Positions 16,862 through 25,431 are shown, counted from the first letter of the stretch. The stretch is 34,807 nt of DNA from Chitinophaga pinensis (GCA_945872815.1 CAMCAY010000020.1:1-34807), one strand, 5' to 3'. Numbers and translations are program-made. Notes: generated by a model from the sequence alone, not told the origin.

Positions 16862-17665
16862 ATGGATTTTTTTAATATCAACAAACAATCATGGAATAAC
16901 AAAGCAGACATCCATATAAAGTCTGCTTTCTATGATGTGGAAGGTTTTTTAAATGGTAAAAGCTCGCTCAATGATATTGAACTGAATTTATTGGGAGACA
17001 TCAACGGTAAAAGTATTTTACATCTTCAATGTCATTTCGGTCAGGATACGCTTTCATTAGCAAGAATGGGCGCCGATGTAACCGGCATAGATTTATCAGA
17101 CCGTTCTATTCAATTGGCTAATGAATTGGCAGAAAAAACAAAGCTAAAAGCAGATTTCATTTGTTGCAACATCTATGATTTACCTCAGCATCTTAATAAA
17201 CAATATGACATAGTATTTACATCTTATGGTACAATCGGTTGGTTACCTGATATAAATAAATGGGCTGAGTTAATTGCAAGCTATTTAAAACCCGGAGGCG
17301 AATTTATATTTGTTGAGTTTCATTCTGTTGTATGGATGTTTGATGATGAGTTTGATAAAATTGGTTACAATTACTTTAATACAGGCCCAATCATTGAAAC
17401 GTATAACGGTACGTATGCTGAAAAATCAGCTGAATTATCTCAAGAGTATGTGATGTGGAATCATGGATTAGGAGAGGTGATCAATAACATTGTCAGCAAT
17501 CAAATGCAAATTGTTTCGATGGAAGAATTCAATTACTCACCTTATGATTGCTTTAGGCATACAATTGAAGTTTCCCCGGGAAAATTCAGAATCAATAAAT
17601 TGGAAGATAAAATTCCGATGGTTTATTCGATAAAAGCAAGAAAGGAAATTTTGAATGTGACTTAA
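16862..17665 (+). CDS. Class I SAM-dependent methyltransferase
   Basis: 267 residues from the ATG at 16862. A TTG three codons upstream is in frame but less likely. The Rossmann-fold SAM site is seen in ILHLQCHFGQDTLSLARMG (motif I), the acidic VTGIDLSDRSI (motif II), and DFICCNIYDLP, then DIVFTSYGTIGWLPD (motif IV). The C-terminus carries FVEFHSVVWMFDDEFD and YDCFRHTIEVSPGKF, a beta-extension common in this subgroup. The substrate is unknown. It lies 40 bases after the pump gene and may be the last gene of the efflux operon, or a separate gene. Its stop codon is separated from the convergent crtYcd stop by one base. Confidence 0.85.
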   Translation: MDFFNINKQSWNNKADIHIKSAFYDVEGFLNGKSSLNDIELNLLGDINGKSILHLQCHFGQDTLSLARMGADVTGIDLSDRSIQLANELAEKTKLKADFICCNIYDLPQHLNKQYDIVFTSYGTIGWLPDINKWAELIASYLKPGGEFIFVEFHSVVWMFDDEFDKIGYNYFNTGPIIETYNGTYAEKSAELSQEYVMWNHGLGEVINNIVSNQMQIVSMEEFNYSPYDCFRHTIEVSPGKFRINKLEDKIPMVYSIKARKEILNVT

Positions 17666-17666
17666 T

Positions 17667-18347
17667 TTATTTTTTTATCCTTTCATACCCTGCAACATTC
17701 ATCATAATTAGCAACATCCCATAAAATATGTCTTCAAAAGGAATGCTGTATATTCTAACATTAAGATTCTCCACATTGTTGTATAATACCACAGGAATGG
17801 AAGTTAGCAAGCCATTGACAATTAAAAAAGGAATTAGCATCACTGCATAGGATATCAGAAATGCATTTACATTGAACGTGCTGAAATATTTTTTCGCACT
17901 GTTGATTATGAAAATAAAAGTTCCGGTAAAAAAGAAGGTAAAAAAAGTATATTCCTTTTCATGATTGTATATTGACGACATCAGGAGGATGATCGCAATG
18001 ATTTTAAAAAACCATAACCCAACAGAAGTATTAATTATTTTTGGAAAATAAACCCTGACACATTCATAAATAAAAACACAACAGTAGGGTACAACAAAAA
18101 AGAACAGCACTTCTTCAATAGGCAAATTGACGATATTGATTCCTGTGATATAATTTTCATTGAAACTCCATACACCATTTTTGGTAAAAATGATATCCCA
18201 TACGATATAAAAAAGTGCGGGTAATAACATTGATTTGAAGAGTGGTTTCCATTTTTTATAAAATGCCACTTTCTTATCAAAGCTCAATAATAACGGACCT
18301 GCTAAGGAACCGATCAGGATGAGGAAATAGGTGTAATGTGGATTCAC
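17667..18347 (-). CDS. crtYcd: Lycopene beta-cyclase, fused CrtYc-CrtYd type
   Basis: 226 residues, six or more membrane segments. Two tandem copies of the heterodimeric cyclase domain are present. The first contains WDIIFTKNGVWSFN then NLPIEEVLFFFVVPY (PxEE at about 76-79); the second contains the matching YSIPFEDIFYG (PFED at 203-206). The acidic P-x-E-(E/D) motifs are the recognised active-site signature of this non-flavin cyclase family. It closes the end of lycopene or a derivative to a beta-ionone ring in the cytoplasmic membrane. It is the last gene of the crt run, 28 bases after crtZ. With CruF and CrtD acting on the other end, a one-ring carotenoid is expected. Confidence 0.88.
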   Translation of the reverse strand: MNPHYTYFLILIGSLAGPLLLSFDKKVAFYKKWKPLFKSMLLPALFYIVWDIIFTKNGVWSFNENYITGINIVNLPIEEVLFFFVVPYCCVFIYECVRVYFPKIINTSVGLWFFKIIAIILLMSSIYNHEKEYTFFTFFFTGTFIFIINSAKKYFSTFNVNAFLISYAVMLIPFLIVNGLLTSIPVVLYNNVENLNVRIYSIPFEDIFYGMLLIMMNVAGYERIKK

Positions 18348-18375
18348 AACTGAAAGAATTTAATAGTTGAAAAAA

Positions 18376-18861
18376 TTAATCAGTCATTTGAGATTTTATT
18401 TTTTGATCTCTTTTCACTTTGTCCCAGTATTTTTTTGCAACAATCAACATTCCAAAGCTTTCGCCCTTTTCTTTTCCTAAATGTTTGTGATGCATTTTAT
18501 GAGCCCATCTGATTGTTTTAATATAGGTATTATTGCTTCTGCTAAACCATTTAAATCGTTGATGAATGATTACTTCATGAACAATAAAATAGCCAAATCC
18601 ATAAAGGGCTATACCAAAACCTATGGCTGCCATCCAGTAAACTTTGTCTTGCAAGCCAAACATGATGCACAACCAACTGGGAATCGCAAATATGAGAAAG
18701 AAAGCATCATTTTTTTCAAAAAAACCGGGCGTTGGCTGATGATGATCTTCATGTAAATACCATAGAAAACCATGCATAACATATTTGTGTGTCAGCCATG
18801 TGATGCCTTCCATAATAAAAAAAGTTAGCAAAACAATTGAGATAAAAATGATTGTATTCAT
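18376..18861 (-). CDS. crtZ: Beta-carotene hydroxylase
   Basis: 161 residues, the usual size. All four histidine boxes of the di-iron fatty-acid-hydroxylase/CrtZ family are present: HKYVMH (25-30, HX4H), HEDHH (37-41, HX2HH), HEVIIH (95-100, HX4H) and HKMHH (121-125, HX2HH), with four hydrophobic helices between. It adds a 3-hydroxyl to the beta-ring made by CrtYcd. It overlaps the end of the cruF gene by four bases and is followed by crtYcd. Confidence 0.93.
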   Translation of the reverse strand: MNTIIFISIVLLTFFIMEGITWLTHKYVMHGFLWYLHEDHHQPTPGFFEKNDAFFLIFAIPSWLCIMFGLQDKVYWMAAIGFGIALYGFGYFIVHEVIIHQRFKWFSRSNNTYIKTIRWAHKMHHKHLGKEKGESFGMLIVAKKYWDKVKRDQKIKSQMTD

Positions 18862-19565
18862 AAAAATGTTCTAAGTATCAGGAAAAACATGGTTTGTATC
18901 ATTAGTAAATTTACTGCGAATTTATTGTCTTTATTAATATTCATCCGTTGAAAGATCCAAAGAAATCCTGCGCTGATAATAAACCAGCAAACATAATTAT
19001 ACAAGGGAATGCTTCCATTCTCATTCCATTTCCAGTAACCTAAACGAATAGCAACAGGTTCCATCAACCAATCAAAAATCAAGGCCATAGTAGCAGCATC
19101 CACTATCAGCGAGAGTTTTTTTATGGATGAATTTATAGGTGTATCAGCAATTCTTTTTAAAAGAGCATTCATGAAAAATTGAATAGCAGTACCGCAACTA
19201 AATATCACAATAAACCAATTTGCACCTATTATGATAGGTACATTTTCAATAGTCGGACCTAATACGTTTCCATAAGAATAACTACCAAAAAGGTAACCGG
19301 TTTTAGTGCCAATGATTTCCAAAACAATTCCAAAGAAAAAAGTAAATACAAAGAATAATAAAAAAGATCGGTTGATTTTTGTTTGAGTGTAGAAAATAAA
19401 AACCAACATCAAGAGTAAGTTTATTGCAGATGTTTTAATGAATAGACCTCTATCAAAAAATAATATCCCTATCAATCCTATTGTATGAAAAACAACAGCA
19501 ATCAATGTTGCTAATTGAGTTTTGTTCAAGTTCATAAAAATAATATGGTCTTTATTATTTTTCAT
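18858..19565 (-). CDS. cruF: Carotenoid 1,2-hydratase, CruF-like
   Basis: 235 residues (a second ATG at 19535 gives MNLNKTQLATL, an equally good start). Multi-spanning membrane protein of the CruF/DUF422 family, with the conserved GIVLEIIGTKTGYLFGSYSYG segment and a Trp-rich region (DWLMEPVAIRLGYWKW). Known members hydrate the terminal psi end of carotenoids at C1,2. In Bacteroidota they act with CrtD on one end while CrtYcd cyclises the other. It overlaps crtD by 11 bases (if started at 19565) and crtZ by 4 bases, so translation is probably coupled. Other family members act on different carotenoids, so the regiochemistry is inferred from neighbours. Confidence 0.8.
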   Translation of the reverse strand: MKNNKDHIIFMNLNKTQLATLIAVVFHTIGLIGILFFDRGLFIKTSAINLLLMLVFIFYTQTKINRSFLLFFVFTFFFGIVLEIIGTKTGYLFGSYSYGNVLGPTIENVPIIIGANWFIVIFSCGTAIQFFMNALLKRIADTPINSSIKKLSLIVDAATMALIFDWLMEPVAIRLGYWKWNENGSIPLYNYVCWFIISAGFLWIFQRMNINKDNKFAVNLLMIQTMFFLILRTFL

Positions 19566-21033
19566 TTTTAATAATAAGTTCGCTAGTTATATAAGCACTT
19601 TTAAGACAAAGCGGAATGCCTCCTCCCGGATGAACAGTACCGCCACAAAAGTAAAGTCCTTTTATGTTGGATGCAAAGTTAGCAGGACGAAGAAATGCTG
19701 AAAATGGAGAATTAGAACTTGTTCCATACAAAGATCCTTTATAAGAGCCTGTTTTTTTCTCAATACTTCTTGGATCCAAAATGGTTTCTGTTTTTATTAA
19801 TTGCTCTATATCTATATTTAATATCCTGTTTATTTTTTGAATCACATTTTTCCTAGTTTCTTTAATCAACGCATCCCAATCTTGTCCATTATTCGTAGGC
19901 GCATTGATCATCACAAACCAATTTTCACTTCCAGTTGGAGCTTGTTCTTTTTCCATCTTTGATGTGATGTTAATATAAATAGTAGGGTCGTTAAGAATTG
20001 TTTTTTTGTTGAACAAGCAGTCAAATTCTTCTTTATAATGGTTGCTGAATAAAATATTATGCAAACCTAATTCATCAAACTGTTTATTGATTCCCCAATA
20101 AAATATCAATGCACTGCTGCTTCTTTCCTGTTTAGCTAGCTTTGTTGCTTTAGGTAAATGATTCAAAAGGTTTTTATAAGTATGGTAAACATCCGCATTG
20201 CTAATAATTAAATCAGAAAAAACATGTTCACCATTCACAACTACACCCTTCACTTTTTTATCTTCCTGAATAATTTTTTCAACAGATTGATTAAAATTGA
20301 ATTGTACTCCTTTCTTTATGGCAAGTTTATATAAAGCATTCGTGATACTGATCATTCCACCTTTTGGGTAAAAAGTCCCCTGGTTGTGTTCAAGGTGTGG
20401 AATCAAACTAAGCATTCCCGGTGCTTTGTAAGGGTTACTTCCATTATAAGTAGCGAATCGATTGAATATTTGAACAGCTTCATTGCTTATAAACCTCTTA
20501 TTGTTGTGATGATGGAGTGTGTTGAATAAGTAAGTTGTTTTTAATACCGACAATGCATGTAAAACTCTTTTATGTAACCAGGTGGATAGTTTATGCAATG
20601 AATGGTTTAAAAAAATCAGTCCAATCTTATTGTATAATCTCTCCGCATCAGATAAATATTTTTCTACGGCAGAAGAATCTTCATTTAATTTATCAGCCAA
20701 TTCTGCTGATAATCTTTTCTTGTCTGTGTATGCGGCTATTTTTTTTCCGTTTTCAAAAAAATAATTACAAGCAACATCAGTTTTGGAGTAGTTAAAATAT
20801 TTTTCAATAGGCTCATTTGCAAATGCAAACAATTCTTCAATATTCTGAGGTTGTGTAAATAAAGAAGGGCCCTCATCAAATTTAAATCCCTCTTTTTCAA
20901 AGTAACTTAATTTACCTCCGGGAGATTCGTTACTTTCAAAAACACTTATCTGATATCCGGCGCTGGCAAGTCTGATGGCTGTTGCCATGCCTGCTATTCC
21001 ACTGCCGATAATGATTGCATGTTTAGTTGACAT
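19555..21033 (-). CDS. crtD: CrtD-like hydroxycarotenoid 3,4-desaturase
   Basis: 492 residues from the ATG at 21033 (MSTKHAII). An upstream in-frame ATG would lengthen the overlap with idi. The FAD-binding motif is IIIGSGIAGMATAIRLA with VFESNESPGGKLSYFE, and the C-terminal flavin motif is YFCGGTVHPGGGIPLCLKSA. The HPGGGIPL form is typical of CrtD-type enzymes rather than CrtI (which here has VPGPGVPPSLISGE). It should introduce the 3,4 double bond next to the hydroxylated psi end produced by CruF. Overlap is 11 bases with idi upstream and 11 with cruF downstream. It could instead be another amine-oxidase-fold carotenoid desaturase or isomerase. Confidence 0.85.
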   Translation of the reverse strand: MSTKHAIIIGSGIAGMATAIRLASAGYQISVFESNESPGGKLSYFEKEGFKFDEGPSLFTQPQNIEELFAFANEPIEKYFNYSKTDVACNYFFENGKKIAAYTDKKRLSAELADKLNEDSSAVEKYLSDAERLYNKIGLIFLNHSLHKLSTWLHKRVLHALSVLKTTYLFNTLHHHNNKRFISNEAVQIFNRFATYNGSNPYKAPGMLSLIPHLEHNQGTFYPKGGMISITNALYKLAIKKGVQFNFNQSVEKIIQEDKKVKGVVVNGEHVFSDLIISNADVYHTYKNLLNHLPKATKLAKQERSSSALIFYWGINKQFDELGLHNILFSNHYKEEFDCLFNKKTILNDPTIYINITSKMEKEQAPTGSENWFVMINAPTNNGQDWDALIKETRKNVIQKINRILNIDIEQLIKTETILDPRSIEKKTGSYKGSLYGTSSNSPFSAFLRPANFASNIKGLYFCGGTVHPGGGIPLCLKSAYITSELIIKNEK

Positions 21034-21571
21034 CTTGTTGTTGAATTCCAATACTATTTGTTTTTTGAAAAGCTGCTATTTTAGGAAAAGCAATCGAAAA
21101 CCAGGAAGTGTATTTGTGTTGATGTTGAATCAAGCTTTCTTCTATAGCATCCATTTTCATGAAGCAGTAATCTTTTACCTCCGCATGATCCGGTTTTATT
21201 ACTCCATCATATACACCTGCAAACACATGATCAAACTCGTATTCGGTAAGCCCATTCTCAAAAACGGTTTTGTAAATAAAGCTAAAAGCAAATTGAAGAT
21301 CAGTATCAAACCCCATTTCTTCACGGAGTCTTCGGTTTGCGTTATCTGATACAGATTCGTTTGGTAATGGATGACTGCAACAAGCGTTAGACCAAAGGCC
21401 TCCGCTATGGTATTTTGAATTAGCTCTTTGCTGCAAAAGCATTTCCCCTTTTTTATTAAATATAAAAACACTGACAGCTCTATGAAGAAGTCCTTTATTA
21501 TGAGCCTCCATTTTTTCCATGAATCCTACCTCTCTGTCATGTTCATCTACTAATATCACTTCTATATTCAT
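21023..21571 (-). CDS. idi: Isopentenyl-diphosphate isomerase, type 1
   Basis: 182 residues, full length for a Nudix-type IDI. Catalytic signatures are visible: NACCSHP (62-68, with Cys65 and His67 in the position of the E. coli CGHP motif), the Nudix-like RRLREEMGF (80-88), and YEFDHVF (111-117, Glu112). Metal-binding His residues lie near the N-terminus (EAHNKGLLHRA). It converts IPP to DMAPP, feeding prenyl-chain synthesis. A 10-base gap to crtB and an 11-base overlap with crtD place it firmly in the carotenoid operon. The operon thus boosts precursor supply, while a geranylgeranyl diphosphate synthase must be encoded elsewhere. Confidence 0.93.
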   Translation of the reverse strand: MNIEVILVDEHDREVGFMEKMEAHNKGLLHRAVSVFIFNKKGEMLLQQRANSKYHSGGLWSNACCSHPLPNESVSDNANRRLREEMGFDTDLQFAFSFIYKTVFENGLTEYEFDHVFAGVYDGVIKPDHAEVKDYCFMKMDAIEESLIQHQHKYTSWFSIAFPKIAAFQKTNSIGIQQQDVN

Positions 21572-21581
21572 TCAAAAATAA

Positions 21582-22421
21582 TTAAGCTAAAATGTTGAAT
21601 TGGTTTCTAAGTTTGGCTTTAAATAAAATTAAAGCTTTGTAATAATCCGGTATTCTGATTCTTTCAGTAAGCAGTTTGTCCGGCTGTGCCGATTTCATTT
21701 TATTAAACAAACAGAGATAATATTTATAAGCTACATACACCCCAAACTGTGCTTTTTGTGGAAGCATCAATATTCCTTTAAATGCTTTTTGAAAATCTAT
21801 TTCAATTTCCTCCTCAATATTTTGTTTCATGGCGGTAGTGAAATTATTGAAATCAATTCCGGGGAAATAAATTCTTTTCAGATTCTCGGAATCAGCTTTT
21901 ATATCCCGAAGAAAATTTACTTTTTGAAAAGCAGCGCCCAAAGCTTGTGCAAAAGGTTTTAATTTTTCATACACAGTTTTATCTCCATTGCAAAACACAT
22001 GTAGACACATTAACCCTACTGCTTCTGCACTTCCGTAAATATATTCCTGGTATTCTTTTTCATTGTATGAAATCTTTGATAGGTCTGCTTTCATGCTAGC
22101 AAAGAATGCATCAATCAATTCTTTTTCAATATTAAATTGATTAACAACCTGCTGAAAACTATGTAATATGGGATTCAAACTGATTTGATTGTGGATAGCA
22201 GAGAAAGTTTCTTTAATGAAATTTTCCAGTAGAAGTTGTTTGTCAAATTCATGGAAGCTGTCAACAATCTCATCTGCAAGTCTCACAAATCCGTAAATAT
22301 TATAAATAGGCTGATGCAGATCTTTGTGCAATAACTGTATTGCGCTGCTGAAAGAAGTACTGTATCTTTCTGTAGTTATTTTGCTGCATTCGCTGCTTAC
22401 ATCATGATATAGTTGGATCAT
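21582..22421 (-). CDS. crtB: Phytoene synthase
   Basis: 279 residues. Both Mg-diphosphate motifs of the squalene/phytoene synthase family are present: the first is FVRLADEIVDSFH (D50, E51, D54), the second NFLRDIKAD (R172, D173, D177). YIYGSAEAVGLM lies between them, as in other bacterial CrtB proteins. It condenses two geranylgeranyl diphosphates into phytoene at the membrane surface. It overlaps crtI by 4 bases (ATGA) and is followed after 10 bases by idi. Confidence 0.94.
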   Translation of the reverse strand: MIQLYHDVSSECSKITTERYSTSFSSAIQLLHKDLHQPIYNIYGFVRLADEIVDSFHEFDKQLLLENFIKETFSAIHNQISLNPILHSFQQVVNQFNIEKELIDAFFASMKADLSKISYNEKEYQEYIYGSAEAVGLMCLHVFCNGDKTVYEKLKPFAQALGAAFQKVNFLRDIKADSENLKRIYFPGIDFNNFTTAMKQNIEEEIEIDFQKAFKGILMLPQKAQFGVYVAYKYYLCLFNKMKSAQPDKLLTERIRIPDYYKALILFKAKLRNQFNILA

Positions 22422-23908
22422 TTTATTGTATTGTGGTATTTTAAAATTTCTTTCGCAACAACTTCTCCGCTGATTAAAGAAGGCGGAACACCAGGCCCTG
22501 GAACAGTGAGTTGACCGGTATAATACAAGTTGTTTACTTTTTTACTTTTTAGGGAAGGTTTTAATATCGATGTCTGCATCAATGTGTTTGCTAATCCGTA
22601 TGCGTTGCCTTTAAAAGCATTATAGTCTTCTTTAAAATCTTTTACAGCGTATGATTTTTTAAAGATGATGGAATCGGTAATTTTTTCTCCAATTCTTGAT
22701 TCATAACGAGCAATGATTTTATCAAAATAATTATTCCTCAATACTTCATCATCTCCGCTTAATCCCGCAGCAATCGGCACTAAAAAAAATAAATTTTCGC
22801 AACCTGTAGGTGCGACAGAATTATCTGTTACAGAAGGAGCACTTACATAAAATAAAGGGTTGGAGGGCCATTGAGGATTTGTGTAAATTTCAGTCCCATG
22901 CAAATCAAAGTCTACATCAAAAAACAAAGAATGGTGTGTGATGTTTTTCAGTTTTTTATTAAGTCCAACATAATAAATCAAACAAGATGGAGCCATCACA
23001 CGTTTATCCCAATAATCAGAACTGTAAGATTGATATTTGGTATCAAGAAGAGAAGTTTCAATAAAATGATAATCTGCACCACCAATTACAATGTCTGCTT
23101 CAAATTCAACATTTCTGCCATTTACTTCAGCAATAACTTTTTTTGCTTGATGATTGGTTACTTCAATTTTATTTACATCACAGTTAAAATGAAATGTGAT
23201 TCCCACTTCTTTGGCTAAATGATACATCGCATCTGCTATATTATACATTCCTCCGTCCGGATACCAGGTACCTAACTTAATATCAGCATAATTCATCAAA
23301 CTGTACAGCGCAGGGATATCTGAGGGAAGCGCACCGAGAAACAACACCGGAAATTCCATCAGTTGAATCAGTTTAGGATGTTTGAAATACTTGCGAACGT
23401 GCTTTTTCATGGATGCAAAAACATCCAGTTTTAATAAGCCTTTAGCCAAATCAATATCCAAAAATTCAGTAAGACTTCTTCCAGGTTTATGAACAAGTTT
23501 GTTAACACCTACGTCATATTTATATGCCGCTTCTTTTAAAAACTGATCCAGTTTGGTAGAACTACCTGTTTCAATTTCATCAAATAGTTTTTTTAATTGA
23601 GTATAATCAGCAGCAACGTCAATATGATTATCGGGATAATAAACTCTATAAGATGGATCTAATCTGATCAGATTATAATAATCAGAAACTTTTTTCCCAA
23701 AGCAGTTAAAATATCTTTCAAATACATCCGGCATCCAGTACCAACTTGGCCCCATGTCAAAAGTAAATCCTTCCTCGGAGAATTTCCTTCCTCTTCCTCC
23801 CGGCATTGAATGCTTTTCAAGAATGGTTACATTCCATCCGGATTTACCCAAAAAAGAAGCAGCAGACATACCTGCGAACCCACTACCTATTACAATGGCT
23901 TTTTTCAC
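22418..23908 (-). CDS. crtI: Phytoene desaturase
   Basis: 496 residues. The N-terminal FAD site is IVIGSGFAGMSAASFLGKSG with LEKHSMPGGRGRKFSEEGF and DMGPSWYWMPDVFERYF, a strong CrtI pattern. The C-terminal flavin motif is YYTGQLTVPGPGVPPSLISG, the bacterial phytoene desaturase signature. It converts phytoene stepwise to lycopene. First enzyme gene of the operon, 42 bases after the sigma factor gene, with translation probably coupled to crtB by the ATGA overlap. Confidence 0.95.
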   Translation of the reverse strand: MKKAIVIGSGFAGMSAASFLGKSGWNVTILEKHSMPGGRGRKFSEEGFTFDMGPSWYWMPDVFERYFNCFGKKVSDYYNLIRLDPSYRVYYPDNHIDVAADYTQLKKLFDEIETGSSTKLDQFLKEAAYKYDVGVNKLVHKPGRSLTEFLDIDLAKGLLKLDVFASMKKHVRKYFKHPKLIQLMEFPVLFLGALPSDIPALYSLMNYADIKLGTWYPDGGMYNIADAMYHLAKEVGITFHFNCDVNKIEVTNHQAKKVIAEVNGRNVEFEADIVIGGADYHFIETSLLDTKYQSYSSDYWDKRVMAPSCLIYYVGLNKKLKNITHHSLFFDVDFDLHGTEIYTNPQWPSNPLFYVSAPSVTDNSVAPTGCENLFFLVPIAAGLSGDDEVLRNNYFDKIIARYESRIGEKITDSIIFKKSYAVKDFKEDYNAFKGNAYGLANTLMQTSILKPSLKSKKVNNLYYTGQLTVPGPGVPPSLISGEVVAKEILKYHNTIK

Positions 23909-23950
23909 ACGTGTAAGGTATTAAAAAATAAATGATTAGAAATGATATTA

Positions 23951-24448
23951 TTAACGCGAAATGGCTGATTTTAATAATTTTCTGGCAAAATGTATCCTAC
24001 TTTTCACTGTACCTAAGGGTTCATGTAGATATTCGGCTATTTCATTGTATTTGTAACCTTCAAAATATAAAAGAAAAGGGTATTTGAAGATATCCGGAAG
24101 ATCATGAATTGCTTTGTTGATTTCTTTGTGTTTAATTCCTGATTCGGCAAGATTTGAAACCGCTCCCTGATTGTGATCTAACAGAAAATCATTGGGTGTT
24201 CCGTCAAATACTACATTTTGTCGGCTTTTTTTTCTGTAATCATTGATGAAAATATTACGCATGATGGTGTACATCCAAGCTTTGATATTGGTACCTACAT
24301 GGTATTTTTCTTTGTTGGCCAAAGCTCTGTAAAGGGTTTCCTGAGTAAGGTCTTTAGCAGTCTCATTGTCTTTTGTAAGCGTAAAAGCAAAGGGTTTTAA
24401 AAAATCAACGTTGGAGATTAATATATTTTCGAATTCTTTACTAGACAT
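23951..24448 (-). CDS. ECF-type RNA polymerase sigma factor
   Basis: 165 residues. Region 2 is visible as AKDLTQETLYRALANKEKY (core-binding) followed by IKAWMYTIMRNIFINDYRKKSR, and region 4 as YKYNEIAEYLHEPLGTVKSRIHFARKLLK, a clear sigma-type HTH. There is no region 1.1 or 3 and no anti-sigma gene beside it. It is co-directional with crtI (42-base gap), so it is probably transcribed with the carotenoid genes and may autoregulate them. A perfect -7 box (TAAGTTTG) of the housekeeping type precedes it, so the first transcription need not depend on the ECF factor itself. Confidence 0.9.
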   Translation of the reverse strand: MSSKEFENILISNVDFLKPFAFTLTKDNETAKDLTQETLYRALANKEKYHVGTNIKAWMYTIMRNIFINDYRKKSRQNVVFDGTPNDFLLDHNQGAVSNLAESGIKHKEINKAIHDLPDIFKYPFLLYFEGYKYNEIAEYLHEPLGTVKSRIHFARKLLKSAISR

Positions 24449-24468
24449 TTTGTTTAATTTTTATAAAG

Positions 24469-24520
24469 CAAACTTAAACAGAAATCGCCTCCTAAAAAAA
24501 GAATTTGTTTAATTATTCTT
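24469..24520 (-). promoter_or_regulatory. Promoter and dyad of the sigma/crt operon
   Basis: On the minus strand TAAGTTTG (24469-24476) matches TAnnTTTG, with a run of seven T about 17 bases upstream in the -33 position. Further upstream, AAGAAT (24499-24504) and ATTCTT (24515-24520) form a six-base inverted repeat 10 bases apart that could be bound by the adjacent MerR-type regulator. The dyad is short and unproven. Confidence 0.45.
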
Positions 24521-24530
24521 ATAAAAAGCT

Positions 24531-25409
24531 CTACAAATTATATATAAAGCTCATAACATCTTGAATGTTTCTTTTAAAAATGATGGGAGAGTGTATTTTT
24601 TTCTCATAGTTCTGAGCCAGCAGACCCGATATAATACAAGGAGTTTCACTTAAGTTTTTGGAAATAAAACCCATGAATTTGTCAAAATTGAAATTGGATG
24701 CAGGTCTGGTAATATGGCAATACAAATAATCGGGTTTTTTAACTTTCACGACGTAGGCAACATCTGCAAGTGGAACATTGCATCCGAGATAAATAGCATC
24801 AACGCCTTTCTTTTTAAGAAGGTAATACATAAAAAGCAATCCCAATTCATGATATTCAGATTCAGGAAGAAATAACAAAACTGTTTTGTTTATGCTGATG
24901 CTACTGTCAGTTCCTTCAATACCTACTATTAATTTTTGCCTTATGATGTTGGTAACCAGATGTTCTTGAGCAGGATTAATATGATTGGTAAGCCACAATA
25001 CACCAATTTTCTCCATGTACTTGAAAATAACTTGTGTAATGGTTTTTTCAATTCCATGTTCCCCAATATAACTGGTAAGAGTCTTTTCAAAAGCTCGTGA
25101 GTTAAGTTCCACCATGTGTTGAATCAACTCATTTACTATTCTTTCCTGCTTTGCATCCTGGTAATTCAGTTTCAGGATATTTTCATTGATATCCTCTTCA
25201 CTCATTTTGTCAATATGGGAAATTTTGAAACCATATTTATTTAGCAGAGAGATATTTAGAATTATCTTAAGTTCTTCATTTGTGTAATACCTGATATTGG
25301 TTTCGGTTCTGTGCGGTTTCAAAAAATGGTATCGTTGTTCCCATATTCTGAGTGTATGGGCTTTGATGCCAGACAGATTTTCAAGATCCTTGATGGTAAA
25401 TGAGTTCAT
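24531..25409 (-). CDS. CarH/LitR-like MerR regulator with B12-binding domain
   Basis: 292 residues from the ATG at 25409 (MNSFTIKDLENLSG). An in-frame extension upstream lacks family character. The N-terminal MerR helix-turn-helix is TIKDLENLSGIKAHTLRIWEQRY, with the wing residues HRTETNIRYYTNEEL. The C-terminal half follows the cobalamin-photoreceptor layout: a four-helix part with WLTNHINPAQEH, an exact W-x9-E-H motif (W139, E149, H150), and a Rossmann part with ESEYHELG, the E-x-H-x-x-G cobalt-ligand motif (H187). In CarH, adenosylcobalamin holds a tetramer on DNA in the dark, and light breaks it. The residue after the Trp is Leu, whereas T. thermophilus CarH has the photoadduct His there. 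Next to crt genes, it probably represses them in the dark. Confidence 0.85.
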   Translation of the reverse strand: MNSFTIKDLENLSGIKAHTLRIWEQRYHFLKPHRTETNIRYYTNEELKIILNISLLNKYGFKISHIDKMSEEDINENILKLNYQDAKQERIVNELIQHMVELNSRAFEKTLTSYIGEHGIEKTITQVIFKYMEKIGVLWLTNHINPAQEHLVTNIIRQKLIVGIEGTDSSISINKTVLLFLPESEYHELGLLFMYYLLKKKGVDAIYLGCNVPLADVAYVVKVKKPDYLYCHITRPASNFNFDKFMGFISKNLSETPCIISGLLAQNYEKKIHSPIIFKRNIQDVMSFIYNL

Positions 25410-25431
25410 AAGTTGTAAATGAAACAATATT

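Noticed and set aside
22418-23908. Both CrtI-like genes as redundant phytoene desaturases
   Set aside because: The C-terminal flavin motifs differ (VPGPGVPP versus HPGGGIPL), matching CrtI and CrtD types respectively, and the neighbours need both activities.
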